Source of the DNA: Amycolatopsis coloradensis
GTDB lineage: Bacteria; Actinomycetota; Actinomycetes; Mycobacteriales; Pseudonocardiaceae
Length of the DNA stretch: 64,000 nt
Direction: 5' to 3'
Assembly (NCBI RefSeq): GCF_001953865.1
Contig: NZ_MQUQ01000027.1
Location: forward strand, 1 to 64,000
This document shows, one piece after another, positions 20,101-28,796 of this stretch. The notes below the pieces were generated by a model. It made no database searches, was not told the origin of the DNA, and saw only the letters and a list, made by a program, of their open reading frames with translations. Position 1 is the stretch's first letter. Every line of letters begins with the position of its first letter. Position numbers and translations under genes: made by a program.

Positions 20101-23100
20101 CGACTCGATCCTCAGCATCCAGGTGGTGTCCCGCGCTCGCCGCGCCGGACTCGAACTCCTGCCCGGCGACCTGTTCGACCACCGGACCCCGGCGGCACTC
20201 GCCGTCGCGGCGCGGACCGCCACCGAGGCGGTCGCCCGCGGCCCGGTCAGCGGACCGGTGCCGCTCACCCCGATCCAGCGCTGGTTCTTCGCGACCCAGA
20301 CCGCCGATCCGGAGCACTTCCACCAATTCGTCCACTGGGGACCCGGACGGATCGACCCGGCCGCCGCGCGCAAGGCCGTGGACGCCCTGCTGGAGCACCA
20401 CGACGCCCTGCGGATGCGCTTCACCCACGACGACGGCGAACAGCGCCAGGAGAACGGGCCCGTCGGCGCCGAGACACCGTTGATCCGCCTCGACATCTCC
20501 GACCACGACGTCACACTCGCCGTGCACCACCTCGTGGTCGACGGCGTCTCGTGGCGCGTGCTCGGTGAGGACTTCGACAGCGGCTACGCCCAGGCCCTGA
20601 AGGGTGAGCCGATCGACCTCGGACCACGCACCACTTCCTTCAGCGAATGGGCGACCAGGCTCACCGAGCACGCCGACGGCGGCGGGTTCGACGACGAGCT
20701 GGACCACTGGCGCGGCCTGCCCGCCGGCACCTCGATCCCGGTCGACGGCGAGGGCGAGACCACGGTCGCCGCCATGCGCGAGGTCACCGTCCGCTTGCCC
20801 GCTCACGAGACCGAAGTTCTGCTGCGGGAAGTGCCCGCGGCCTACCGCACGCAGGTCAACGACGTCCTGCTGACCGCGCTCGGCCGGGTGCTGCGGGACT
20901 GGACCGGCCGGATCCCCGTCATCGACCTCGAAGGACACGGCCGGGAAGACCTCTTCGCCGACGTCGACCTCTCCCGGACGGTCGGCTGGTTCACCAGCGT
21001 CTTCCCGGTGGCGCTGGACGTCCCGGACGACTGGGACGTCGCACTGAAGTCGGTCAAGGAGCAGTTGCGCGCTGTTCCGCGGCGCGGGATCGGCTACGGC
21101 GCCCTGCGGTATCTGGCCGGGACCGCGCCGGCGATCGATCCGGAGGTGAGCTTCAACTACCTCGGCCAGTTCGGCTCCGGACGGCTGGAATCCGACGAGA
21201 GCGAGCGCTCGGCGCGGGCGCATCTGCTCGACGTCGTCGGCCGGGTCGAGAGCGGTGAACTCGAACTGACCTGGTACTACGCCGAAGGTGTGCACCGGAA
21301 GTCCACTGTGGACCGGCTCGCGGCGGACCTGCTGGCGGCGTTGCGCGAGATCATCGGGCACTGTACGCGGCCCGGCGCGGGCGGCCGGACGCCGTCCGAC
21401 TTCCCGCTGGTGAAACTCGACCAGTCCACCGTGGACGCCCTGGTCGGTGACGGACGGGCCGTCGAAGACGTCTATCCGCTCACGCCGATGCAGGCGGGGA
21501 TGGTGTTCCACTCCCTGTCCCAGCGGGAAGAACGCCTGTACTTCCAGCAGGTCTCGTTCGTCCTCGACGGCGCGGGCGACGCGGAAGCGCTGGCAAGGGC
21601 GTGGCAGCGGGTCGTCGACCGGACTCCTGTGCTGCGTACGCGGATCGCCTGGGAGGGCGTGCCGGAACCGGTGCAGGTCGTGCGGCGGCGGGTGACCGTC
21701 CCGGTCACCCAGTACGACTGGCGCGCCCGCACCCCCGCCGAACGGGATCAGGCCTGGCAGGACGTCCTGGCGGAAGACCGTGCCGAGGGTCTCGACCTCT
21801 CCGGCAACTCGTTGCTGCGCTTGGTCTTCGCGCGTCTTTCGGATACGGAAACCCGGGTGCTGTGGACGTTCCACCACCTCCTGCTCGACGGCTGGAGCGT
21901 CTTCGGTGTGCTGTCCGACGTCTTCGCCGCCTATGCCGGTGACGCACTGCCCGAGCGGCCGCCCTTCCGCGACTACGTGGCGTGGCTCGGCCGCCAGGAC
22001 GACGCGGGCGCGGAACGGCACTGGCGTGGCGAATTGGGCGATCTCGTCGCTCCCGCCCGGCTTCCGGTGGACCGGGCGCCCGCCCAGGCCCACGGCAGCC
22101 GCTCGGCGGAGTGGATCCGGGTGCCGGTCGAGAACTCCGCGCGGCTGAGCGACGCCGCGCGCCGGGCCGGGCTCACGATGAACACCGTCCTGCAGGGCGC
22201 GTGGGCACTGGTGCTGTCCCGGCTCTCCGGGGAACGCGACGTCTGCTTCGGCACCACCGTGTCCGGTCGCCCGGTCGAACTGCCCGGCGCCGACGACATC
22301 ACCGGGATCTTCATCAACACGCTGCCGGTGCGGGTCACCACGGATCGGTCACCCGTCGTGGACTGGCTGGCGGCACTGCAGACCCGGCAGGTGGAATCCC
22401 GCCGGTACGGGCACCTGCCGCTGACGAAGCTCCAGGCGTGGAGCGGGGCCGACGGGAGCCTTTTCGACAGCATCGTCGTCTTCGAGAACTATCCGGTCGA
22501 CGCGGCCGCCGGTGCGGCGAACGGGTTGCGCCTGCGTGACGTGGACGCGGCCGAGACGACGAACTATCCGCTCAGCGTCGTCGCCTCGCCGGGGGAACGG
22601 CTGACCCTCGACGTCGGTTACGACCCCGGCCTGTTCGACACCGCGACCGCCGAACGGATCACCCGGCAGCTCACCGGCGTCCTCGACGCCTTCGCGACGG
22701 ATCTGCACCAGTCGCTGGGCGACATCGACCTGCTCACGGCCGAAGACCACCATCAGCTGCTCGTCACCTGGAACGACACCACCCAGCCGGTACCGGAGGG
22801 AAACCTCGCCGAACTCTTCGCCAGGCAGGTGGCACGTACGCCCGGCGCCGTCGCGCTCGCCGGCGACGACGTCCGCCTGACCTACGCGGAGCTGGACGAG
22901 CGGGCCGACCGGCTCGGTCGGTACTTGGCCTCCCTCGGCGCCGGACCCGAAACGGTCGTCGGGGTGCTCATGGACCGTTCCCCGGACCTGATCGTGGCCG
23001 AACTCGCGATCGTCAAGGCAGGCGCGGCCTATCTGCCGCTCGACACCCGCGCTCCCGCTCCACGGCTGAAGACTCTCCTGGAAGGTGTGCCGATCCTGGT

Positions 23101-26100
23101 CACCGACAGGACCCGCGCCGGTACTGTGGTCCACAGTGGACAAGTCGTCGTCCCCGACGGCCGGACCGTGGACGCGCCGCTCTCCGTCGCGGCACCGGAC
23201 AACCTCGCGTACGTGATGTACACGTCGGGTTCGACGGGGAAGCCGAAGGGCGTGGCGGTGCGGCAGCGTGACGTCGTCGCCCTGGCTGCCGACCGCCGGT
23301 TCGCCGCGCACGAACGCGTCCTGCTGCACGCCTCACCGGCCTTCGACGCCTCGACGTACGAACTCTGGGTTCCGCTGCTCAACGGCGGCACCGTCGTCGT
23401 GGCGCCGCCCGGTGATCTCGACGTGGACACTCTCCGGCGCGTCATCGCCGAACACGACGTCCACGGCGCGTTCTTCACCGCGGGACTGTTCCGGCTTCTC
23501 GCGCAGGAGGCGCCGGGGACCTTCCGGGGTATGCGCGAGGTCTGGGCGGGCGGCGACGTCGTCCCGGCCGACTCGGTCCAGCGGGTGCGGGAGGCGTGCC
23601 CTGGCATCGTGGTTGTCGACGGCTACGGCCCGACCGAGACGACGACCTTCGCCACCTCACACCGGATCCCCGGCGAAGTGCCCGCTGCCGTGCCGATCGG
23701 GAAGCCGCTCGACAACATGCGGGCGTACGTTCTCGACGCGGATCTGCGGCTCGTACCGCCGGGCGCGTCCGGAGAACTGCACCTCGCCGGAGCCGGGCTG
23801 GCTCGCGGTTACCACGGAGATCCGGCGCTGACCGCCGATCGATTCCGGCCGGACCCGTTCGGCCCGCCGGGGGAGCGGATGTACCGCACCGGCGACCTCG
23901 TCCGCTGGAACGCGCGCGGGGAGCTGGAGTACACCGGCCGCGTGGACGAGCAGGTCAAGATCCGCGGGTTCCGGATCGAACCCGGCGAGATCGAGGCCGC
24001 GCTGACCGCGCATCCCCGCGTCGGCCAGGCCGCGGTGCTGACCAGGGAGGACCACGGGATCAACCGGCTCGTCGCCTATCACACCGGTGACGCGGACGAC
24101 CTCGCCGAATTCCTCGGGCGCACTCTGCCGGACTACCTTGTCCCGGCCGCGTTCGTCCGGCTCGGCCACTTCCCGTTGAACGCCAACGGGAAGATCGATC
24201 GGCACGCGCTGCCCGCGCCGGACTTCGGCGGGACGGCCGTCCGGACCGCGCCCGCGACCGAGGCCGAACGGGCACTGGCCGGGATCTGGGCGGACGTGCT
24301 CGGCGTCTCCGAGATCGGCGTCGAGGCGAACTTCTTCGAACTCGGCGGCGACTCGATCCTGAGCATCCAGGTCGTGTCGCGCGCTCGCCGTGCCGGGCTG
24401 ATCCTGTTGCCCCACGACGTCTTCCGGCATCCGACCCTCGCCGCGCTGGCCGCCCATTCAGGCGGGGACGCCGGACCGCGGGCCGAACAGGGGCCGGTCA
24501 CCGGGACGGCACCGCTGACTCCGATCCAGCACTGGTATTTCGCCACTCAGCCCGAACGGTTCGACCAGCGAGTGCTGCTGGAATTCACCGAGGACATCGA
24601 CGTAACCGCGCTGCGCCGGGCTTTGCGGACGGTCTGGGCACACCACGACGGCCTGCGGCTGCGGTTCGAGAGCGACGGCGTCCAGCACGGCGAACCGGCC
24701 GGGACGGCGGAACTGCTCGCCGACGAGATCGCCTTCGATCTCGAACGAGGCCCGTTGCTGACGGCGGTACTCGACGGACGCCACCTGACACTGGCCGCGC
24801 ACCACCTCGTCGTCGACGGCGTTTCCTGGCGGATCCTGCTGGAAGACCTGGAAACCGCCTATCGCGGCGGGGAACTCGGGCCGAAGACGACGTCGTACCT
24901 CGCGTGGGCCCGGCGGCTCGCCGAGCACGCGGCCGCGGGCGGTTTCGACGGCGAACTGGCGTACTGGCGGGGGATTCCGGCGCCGCCGGTCGCAAACGCC
25001 GGTCCGGCCACGATCGCCGACGTCGGTGAGGTGACCGTCCGCCTCACCGCCGACGAGACCCGTGCCCTGCTGCGGGACGTGCCCGAGGTCTATCGCACGC
25101 AGGTCAACGACGTCCTGCTCGCCGCACTGGGCCGCGTACTGCGGGACTGGACCGGTCAGGTGCCGGTGATCGATCTGGAGGGCCACGGCCGCGAGGATCT
25201 GTTCGACGACGTCGACCTGTCCCGGACGGTCGGCTGGTTCACCAGCCTGTTCCCGGTCGCGCTGGACGTCCCGGACGGCTGGGGCGCGGCACTGAAGTCG
25301 GTGAAGGAGCAGGTCCGAGCCGTGCCCCGGCGCGGGATCGGCTACGGCGCCCTGCGCTATCTGACCGGTACCGCCCCGGAGATCGATCCCCAGGTCGGCT
25401 TCAACTATCTCGGCCGCTTCGACGACGCCGAGGACGGCGTGTTCCGGACCGGTGCTCTCGACGCCGACGTCGACCCGGCGGCCCCCGTCGGCCACAGCCT
25501 CGACATCGTCGGGCGCGTCGTGGCCGGGACGCTGGAACTGACGTGGGCGCACGTCACCACCCGGCATCATCGCGACGTCGTGGAAGACCTGGCCGGGCGG
25601 ATGCTGACCGCCTTGCGCGAGATCATCGCGCACTGTGCCGGGCCGGGAGCCGGTGGCCGGACGCCTTCGGACTTCCCGCTGACAGCGCTCGATCAGTCCA
25701 CAGTGGACGCGTTGGCCGGTGACGGCCGCGCGGTCGAGGACATCTACCCGCTCACGCCCATGCAGGGCGGCATGGTGTTCCACGGTCTCTCGCAGACCGC
25801 CCAAGGCATGTACGTCGAGCAAGCGACCTTCGTGCTCGACGGCGTCACCGATCCTGATCGGCTCGCCGAGGCGTGGCAGCAGGTCGTGGACCGGACGCCG
25901 GTCCTGCGGACGGCGTTCGCCTGGGCCGAAGTGGCGGAGCCGCTGCAGATCGTGAGCCGCGCGGTGCGGCTTCCGGTGCGCCTGCTCGACTGGACCGGAC
26001 TGGACGATCACGGCAGTGCCCTGCGAAGGCTGCTCGCCGAGGACCGCGCACGGGGCCTCGACCTCGCCGTCGCACCGCTGATGCGGGTGACGCTGGCGAA

Positions 26101-28786
26101 GATCTCGGCGACCGAAGTCCAGGTGCTGTGGACGTTCCATCACGCGCTGCTCGACGGCTGGAGCGTCTTCCATGTCCTCTCCGACGTCTGCGGGGCCTAC
26201 GCCGGGCAGCCACTGCCCGCCCGGCCGCCGTTCCGCGACTACCTCGTCCGGCTGGGCGGTCTCGACCGGATGGACGCGGAACGGTTCTGGCGCCGCACCC
26301 TCGGCGGAATCGACGGTCCGAGCCCGATCACCGGCGATCGGACGCCGGCGCCCGGGCACATCCCGTGCTCGTCCGACTGGCTGCCCGTCCGGCTGGACGA
26401 GGCCGCGACCTCGCGGCTCGACGCGTTCGTCAAACGCCACGGCCTCACCCACAACGCGGTCCTGCAAGGGGCATGGGCGCTGCTGCTGGCGGCCTACAGC
26501 GGGCACGACGACGTCGTGTTCGGCTCCACGGTCTCCGGCCGCCCGCCCGAGGTCACGGGGGTCGACGAGATCACCGGCATCTTCATCAACACGCTGCCGG
26601 TCCGGGTCGAGGTCGACCGCGGCGCGCGGGTCGCCGCCTGGCTCGCGGACCTGCAGGCGAACCAGGCGGAGGCACGCCGTCACGGGCATCTGCCGCTCGC
26701 GGTCGTGCAGGGCTGGGCGGACCTGCCGGGTGGGGTGAACCTCTGCGAAAGCCTGGTGGTGTTCGAGAACTACCCGATCACCGGCGCCGAAGCCGGGCAC
26801 GGTCTGACCGTGCGTGACCTCTCGGCGCGCGAGACGACCAACTTCCCGCTCACCGTGGTCGCCTCGCCGGGCCGGGAACTGAACGTCGACCTGGGGTACG
26901 ACCCGGCCTTGTTCGACGCCGCCACGGCTGACCGGCTGGCCGGTCATCTGCTCGCGCTGCTTCGTGAACTGGCCGAGGACGGCGACCGGGCACTGACCGC
27001 GGTGTCGATGCTGACCCCGGAAGACGAGCGGCAGCTGGCCGGGTGGGCGGCGACAGGTGGGGAACCACCGGCCCGGTCGCTGCCGGAGATGTTCGGCGAG
27101 CAGGTCCGGGCACGGCCGGACGCGGTCGCCGCCGTCCTCGACGGCGAGGAAGTCACCTACGCCGAGCTGAACCGGCGCGCGAACCGGCTGGCCAACCGGC
27201 TGATCGGGCTCGGGTTGCGGCCGGAGGAACCGGTCGGCCTCGCCACCGGCCGGGCAGGCACCGTGGTGGCCGAGCTGGCCGTGGTCAAGGCGGGCGGGGC
27301 CTACCTCCCGCTCGACACCCGCGCCCCGGCCGAACGGCGGCGATCACTGCTCGACGGCGTCCGGTTCGTCGTCGCCGACACGGACTACCCGCATCCGCAC
27401 ACCATCCTGCTGTCCTCTGTGGACGGCGAGCCGGACGGTGATCCTTCCGTCGTCGTCGATCCCGACCAGCTGGCGTACGTCATGTACACCTCCGGGTCCA
27501 CCGGGACGCCGAAGGGCGTGGCGGTGCGGCATCGCGACGTCGCCGCCCTGGCCATGGACAGCCGGTTCCGCGGCGGGGCACACGAACGGGTCCTGCTGCA
27601 CTCCCCGGCGGCCTTCGACGCCACCACTTACGAGGTGTGGACGCCACTGCTCACCGGCGGCCGCGTCGTCACCGCACCGGCAGGCGACCTCGACGCGCAC
27701 GGGCTGACGGCGCTCGTCCGCGACCACGGCCTGACCGCCATGTGGGTCACGGCGGGCCTGTTCCGGGTGCTGGCACAGGAAACCCCGGATTGCTTCGCCG
27801 GGCTGAGGGAAGTGTGGACCGGTGGGGACGTCGTGCCCGCCGACGCGGTGCGGCGAGTCCTGGGCGCCTGTCCCGGGCTGCGGGTGGTCGATGGCTACGG
27901 GCCGACGGAAACGACCACGTTCGCCACCGCCCATCCGATGGACGAGACGGTCCCGGACCGGATCCCCATCGGCGAACCGCTGGACGGAATCCGCGCCTGC
28001 GTCCTGGGTCCGGGCTTGAGCCCGGTCCCTCCGGGTGTGCCGGGAGAGCTGTACCTCGCCGGTGCCGGCCTCGCCCGGGGTTACCGGGGTCGTCCCGGGC
28101 TGACCGCCGACCGATTCGTCGCCGCCCCGGCCGGGCAGCGGATGTACCGCACCGGCGACGTCGTCCGCTGGACCGGCGAGGGGGCTCTCGAGTTCCTCGG
28201 CCGGGCGGACGACCAGGTGAAGCTTCGCGGATTCCGCGTCGAACCCGGCGAGGTCGAGGCCGTACTGGCCCGGCATCCCGCCGTGACCCAGGCCGCGGTC
28301 GTGGTCCGCGAGGATCAGCCAGGTCTGAAACAGCTCGTCGCCTACGTCGTCACCGATGCCGACGAGGACACCCTTCGCGTTTCCTTGGCCGGAGCGCTGC
28401 CCGACTACCTCGTTCCCTCGGCGTTCGTCGCGCTGGACCGGATCCCGGTCAGCGCCAACGGAAAACTCGACCGGAAGGCGCTGCCCGCGCCGTCCGCGCC
28501 GGAATCCGAGCACGTCGAACCGGAGACCGAAACCGAGCAGGCACTCGCCGGGATCTGGGCCGACGTCCTCGGCCTGGAGCGGATCGGCGCCGATGACAAC
28601 TTCTTCGCCCTCGGCGGGGATTCGCTGCGCAGCCTGCACATCGCGGCCAAGGCCAGTGCCTTGTTCGCCGTACGACTCACCCCCGCCGACGTCCTGACCG
28701 CGCGCACCGTCGCCGGGCTGGCCGGAACGGTCGAGGAACTCATCTTGGGCGAGCTCGAAAACCTCGCCTCCGGAACGGAAGCGTGA
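11144..28786 (+). CDS. NRPS2: five-module initiating synthetase, A-T-C-A-T-E-C-A-T-E-C-A-T-E-C-A-T
   Basis: A giant NRPS of 5880 residues. ATG 11144 is preferred over an upstream GTG because GGAAGG (11126-11131) precedes it. Approximate residues: A1 20-502, T1, C2 600-1020 (LCL type), A2 1032-1515, T2, E2 1610-2000, C3 2028-2435 (DCL type), A3 2470-2940, T3, E3 3037-3420, C4 3440-3860 (DCL), A4 3887-4360, T4, E4 4450-4840, C5 4862-5285 (DCL), A5 5314-5780, T5. Every T domain has LGGDS. Pocket residues: A1, A2 and A5 D-A-Y-W-W-G-G-T-F; A4 D-A-Y-F-W-G-G-T-F; A3 D-A-Y-F-W-G-V-T-F. All resemble Val/Ile codes. The first module lacks a C domain, so it initiates. The C-terminal helix (EELILGELENLASG) probably docks to NRPS3, which starts 10 bp later. 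Confidence 0.95.
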   Translation: MIVQDTTDGAPDAERTAALPELFAAQVRSSPRAIAVDGADGRLTYAELAERAARLAGHLIRLGVRAEDRVGLLLERSAELVVAELAIVIAGGAYVPLDRRAPDARSRSTLASAGVSVLIADQPDRGADIHSGQLVVAGRPFPEPDSAPPRVDADQLAYVMHTSGSTGTPKGVAVRHHDVAALAADSRFAGDAHRRVLLHSPAAFDASTYELWVPLLNGGTVVIAPPGDLDVETLRRTLARHRVTSLWLTAGLFRVVAQEAPDSFDGVREVWTGGDVVPAGAVRRVLRACPGLTVVDGYGPTETTTFASVHPMSSVDDVPDAVPIGRPLDDVRAHVLDDALNPVPPGQPGELHIAGAGLARGYWARPGATAERFVADPDGEPGGRMYRTGDLVRHNDDGELEFLGRTDEQVKIRGFRVELGEIETVLAAAPGVGEIVIAAREERPGVKRLVAYVVARSGETLGDLAKTAAAALPDYMVPSAFVVLDELPLSANGKVDRRALPAPPEEERKSVAPRTETERAVAGILADVLGVTGIEADDDFFALGGDSILAVQALSRLRRAFGADLSARTVFDAPSVAELARLLDEAPQREEAAIPISAPSDVLPLSPAQRRLWFLHELTGASAEYNTAVGLRLSGPLALETLRDALKALCARHESLRTTFDSVKGEGVQRIAETGEIPLRVAETRADDATLAAELGTPFDLRTGPLTRAVLYPQAPGEQLLVLCQHHIVTDGRSIGILTAELMDFYAGITPPPLSLGYRDYTLWRERSDDDTQLGYWREALDGLEPLAVPTDRPRPAQRTTEGAVHRHDLPADLVGGLTAAGRPHGATLFMTLTAAVQLLLSAYGGQRDIAVGTAVAGRDRAEWEALTGFFVNTLVLRSQVDRAQAFPDFLAGLRETVLEAFAHGDVPFDRVVEEVQPERDPSRTPLVQAVVVLQSPLVRPREAGGLRVREYALPRPSARFDLVIEFWPHDDGLRVTVEYATALFDSATIEQLTASLEALLTGIAADPARRVGDLPLLTSDELLPPDAAPAETLTRLFDRQAGLRPDAPAVLFGDQRLGYGELSTRADRLAGRLVRLGVRPEDRVGLLMDRSADLVVAVLAILKAGAAYLPLDLRAPADRLRLLLDGTSVLLTDETWQGTASTVHNGRILVLPDAGEEPTPDVAIDPASLAYVEYTSGSTGEPKGVAVRHADVVALATDRRFAGGAHERVLLHSPLAFDASTYELWVPLLNGGTVVVAPPGDVDAETVRALTARHGVTALWLTAGLFRLFAVDTPECFQGLREVWTGGDVVPPEAVRRVLESCPGVAVVDGYGPTETTTFATAFRMASPAAVPEVIPIGTPLTGMRVYVLDEGLRPVPRGALGEICVAGPGLARGYVGRAGATADRFVACPFGAPGERMYRTGDRGRWRTDGTLEFAGRGDDQVKIRGFRVEPAEVERALTAEPAVAQAVVTARATGGRKYLVAYVVAAEDSTVDTEALRGTLGRTLPDYLVPSTILVLDALPLSANGKVDRRALPEPRFESASKHGAAPRTEREAVLAGIWADVLGLDRVGVEDNFFALGGDSILSIQVSARARRAGLALTTADLFRHQTIAALAPALAEAVTAIDHGPVSGDVVPTPIQRWFFDTVRAPDRFDQVIAVDLAEYADEHALATAIAALTRHHDALRTTFTRDGDRWWLHTNGVEDGHSLLHWSFSGPPERRVLQLSAHHLVVDGVSWRILLEDLDRAYHQVLQGKPADLGPRTTSFREWAARLSAHAETGGFDDELEHWRGLAVAPIPVDGTGTNTVARSRAVTVRLTPGETRSLLREVPEVYRTQVNDVLLTALGRTLRDWTGQVPVIDLEGHGREELFDGVDLSRTVGWFTSLFPVALDVPGDWGAALKAVKEQLRAVPRRGIGYGALRYLSDTAPVLDPQISFNYLGRFDLPGDLYTGLHGELTLDADPGDIRPHLLEVVGQVNGDTLEFTWHYAEGVHDDGTVTRLADDLLKNLREILGHCAEPGAGGRTPADFPLAGLSQSTLDELVGDGRDVEDVYPLTPMQAGMVFHGLAQPGDRNYFEQISFTLDDVPDPEALGAAWRRVVDRTPVLRSRIVWDGVPRPLQIVLRAADLPVSYPDWSTVDVDEAMRRKLADDLAEGIDLTRGPLMRLVIAKDSATSVRVIWTFHHVLLDGWSVFGILSDVLALLRGGDLPTRRPFRDYAAWLADQDDAAAETHWRAELAGVTPTALPGDRGARAHSASSTARVPVELDDAATAELHAFARRHRLTLNTIVQGAWAALLSRYSGESEVCFGATVSGRPVELPGADDIPGLFIDTLPVRVKLDAERGLADWLRDLQAAQAESRRFGHVGLPRLQAWSETGGSLFDSIIVFENYPVADLPGLRDVRAAERTNYPLGVVAYPGQRLSLVLNHDPELLSPELAERLAAHFETLLRGFAAAPHEPVTRVPMLAGPEIRHLLRDRNTTAPEVPGGTVPELFEAHVRRNPDAVALVTDEETVTYGELDAQANRLANRLRDLGVRAEDRVAVLMDRSPALVVAELAIVKAGGAYLPLDLRAPAERLRLLLGEAGADVLVADQNWLATAREVHGGVIVTEAGDFPATSPAVTVDPEQLAYVIYTSGSTGKPKGVAARHRDVLALAADQRFTAHDRVLLHSQQAFDASTYELWVPLLNGGTVVLAPPGDLDVHTLGRILTTHAVTGVFMTTGLFRLVAQEAPEMFGGVREVWTGGDAVPAVALRRVRAACPRTLVADVYGPTETTTFATVHPLPGEIPDVVPIGGPLDNTRVYVLDDDLRLAPPGAPGELHIAGAGLARGYLGRPGLSAERFVADPFGPPGERMYRTGDLVRWNDEDALEFVGRVDEQVKIRGFRVEPSEIEAALGEHPGVEQAAVLARADGGVKRLVAYVVGETEGLADFLGRTLPDYMVPAAFVRLEKFPVNVNGKLDRTALPTPDFDVRDHVPPRTDRERLLTEIWAEVLGVERVGATDDFFELGGDSILSIQVVSRARRAGLELLPGDLFDHRTPAALAVAARTATEAVARGPVSGPVPLTPIQRWFFATQTADPEHFHQFVHWGPGRIDPAAARKAVDALLEHHDALRMRFTHDDGEQRQENGPVGAETPLIRLDISDHDVTLAVHHLVVDGVSWRVLGEDFDSGYAQALKGEPIDLGPRTTSFSEWATRLTEHADGGGFDDELDHWRGLPAGTSIPVDGEGETTVAAMREVTVRLPAHETEVLLREVPAAYRTQVNDVLLTALGRVLRDWTGRIPVIDLEGHGREDLFADVDLSRTVGWFTSVFPVALDVPDDWDVALKSVKEQLRAVPRRGIGYGALRYLAGTAPAIDPEVSFNYLGQFGSGRLESDESERSARAHLLDVVGRVESGELELTWYYAEGVHRKSTVDRLAADLLAALREIIGHCTRPGAGGRTPSDFPLVKLDQSTVDALVGDGRAVEDVYPLTPMQAGMVFHSLSQREERLYFQQVSFVLDGAGDAEALARAWQRVVDRTPVLRTRIAWEGVPEPVQVVRRRVTVPVTQYDWRARTPAERDQAWQDVLAEDRAEGLDLSGNSLLRLVFARLSDTETRVLWTFHHLLLDGWSVFGVLSDVFAAYAGDALPERPPFRDYVAWLGRQDDAGAERHWRGELGDLVAPARLPVDRAPAQAHGSRSAEWIRVPVENSARLSDAARRAGLTMNTVLQGAWALVLSRLSGERDVCFGTTVSGRPVELPGADDITGIFINTLPVRVTTDRSPVVDWLAALQTRQVESRRYGHLPLTKLQAWSGADGSLFDSIVVFENYPVDAAAGAANGLRLRDVDAAETTNYPLSVVASPGERLTLDVGYDPGLFDTATAERITRQLTGVLDAFATDLHQSLGDIDLLTAEDHHQLLVTWNDTTQPVPEGNLAELFARQVARTPGAVALAGDDVRLTYAELDERADRLGRYLASLGAGPETVVGVLMDRSPDLIVAELAIVKAGAAYLPLDTRAPAPRLKTLLEGVPILVTDRTRAGTVVHSGQVVVPDGRTVDAPLSVAAPDNLAYVMYTSGSTGKPKGVAVRQRDVVALAADRRFAAHERVLLHASPAFDASTYELWVPLLNGGTVVVAPPGDLDVDTLRRVIAEHDVHGAFFTAGLFRLLAQEAPGTFRGMREVWAGGDVVPADSVQRVREACPGIVVVDGYGPTETTTFATSHRIPGEVPAAVPIGKPLDNMRAYVLDADLRLVPPGASGELHLAGAGLARGYHGDPALTADRFRPDPFGPPGERMYRTGDLVRWNARGELEYTGRVDEQVKIRGFRIEPGEIEAALTAHPRVGQAAVLTREDHGINRLVAYHTGDADDLAEFLGRTLPDYLVPAAFVRLGHFPLNANGKIDRHALPAPDFGGTAVRTAPATEAERALAGIWADVLGVSEIGVEANFFELGGDSILSIQVVSRARRAGLILLPHDVFRHPTLAALAAHSGGDAGPRAEQGPVTGTAPLTPIQHWYFATQPERFDQRVLLEFTEDIDVTALRRALRTVWAHHDGLRLRFESDGVQHGEPAGTAELLADEIAFDLERGPLLTAVLDGRHLTLAAHHLVVDGVSWRILLEDLETAYRGGELGPKTTSYLAWARRLAEHAAAGGFDGELAYWRGIPAPPVANAGPATIADVGEVTVRLTADETRALLRDVPEVYRTQVNDVLLAALGRVLRDWTGQVPVIDLEGHGREDLFDDVDLSRTVGWFTSLFPVALDVPDGWGAALKSVKEQVRAVPRRGIGYGALRYLTGTAPEIDPQVGFNYLGRFDDAEDGVFRTGALDADVDPAAPVGHSLDIVGRVVAGTLELTWAHVTTRHHRDVVEDLAGRMLTALREIIAHCAGPGAGGRTPSDFPLTALDQSTVDALAGDGRAVEDIYPLTPMQGGMVFHGLSQTAQGMYVEQATFVLDGVTDPDRLAEAWQQVVDRTPVLRTAFAWAEVAEPLQIVSRAVRLPVRLLDWTGLDDHGSALRRLLAEDRARGLDLAVAPLMRVTLAKISATEVQVLWTFHHALLDGWSVFHVLSDVCGAYAGQPLPARPPFRDYLVRLGGLDRMDAERFWRRTLGGIDGPSPITGDRTPAPGHIPCSSDWLPVRLDEAATSRLDAFVKRHGLTHNAVLQGAWALLLAAYSGHDDVVFGSTVSGRPPEVTGVDEITGIFINTLPVRVEVDRGARVAAWLADLQANQAEARRHGHLPLAVVQGWADLPGGVNLCESLVVFENYPITGAEAGHGLTVRDLSARETTNFPLTVVASPGRELNVDLGYDPALFDAATADRLAGHLLALLRELAEDGDRALTAVSMLTPEDERQLAGWAATGGEPPARSLPEMFGEQVRARPDAVAAVLDGEEVTYAELNRRANRLANRLIGLGLRPEEPVGLATGRAGTVVAELAVVKAGGAYLPLDTRAPAERRRSLLDGVRFVVADTDYPHPHTILLSSVDGEPDGDPSVVVDPDQLAYVMYTSGSTGTPKGVAVRHRDVAALAMDSRFRGGAHERVLLHSPAAFDATTYEVWTPLLTGGRVVTAPAGDLDAHGLTALVRDHGLTAMWVTAGLFRVLAQETPDCFAGLREVWTGGDVVPADAVRRVLGACPGLRVVDGYGPTETTTFATAHPMDETVPDRIPIGEPLDGIRACVLGPGLSPVPPGVPGELYLAGAGLARGYRGRPGLTADRFVAAPAGQRMYRTGDVVRWTGEGALEFLGRADDQVKLRGFRVEPGEVEAVLARHPAVTQAAVVVREDQPGLKQLVAYVVTDADEDTLRVSLAGALPDYLVPSAFVALDRIPVSANGKLDRKALPAPSAPESEHVEPETETEQALAGIWADVLGLERIGADDNFFALGGDSLRSLHIAAKASALFAVRLTPADVLTARTVAGLAGTVEELILGELENLASGTEA

Positions 28787-28796
28787 GGACATCACC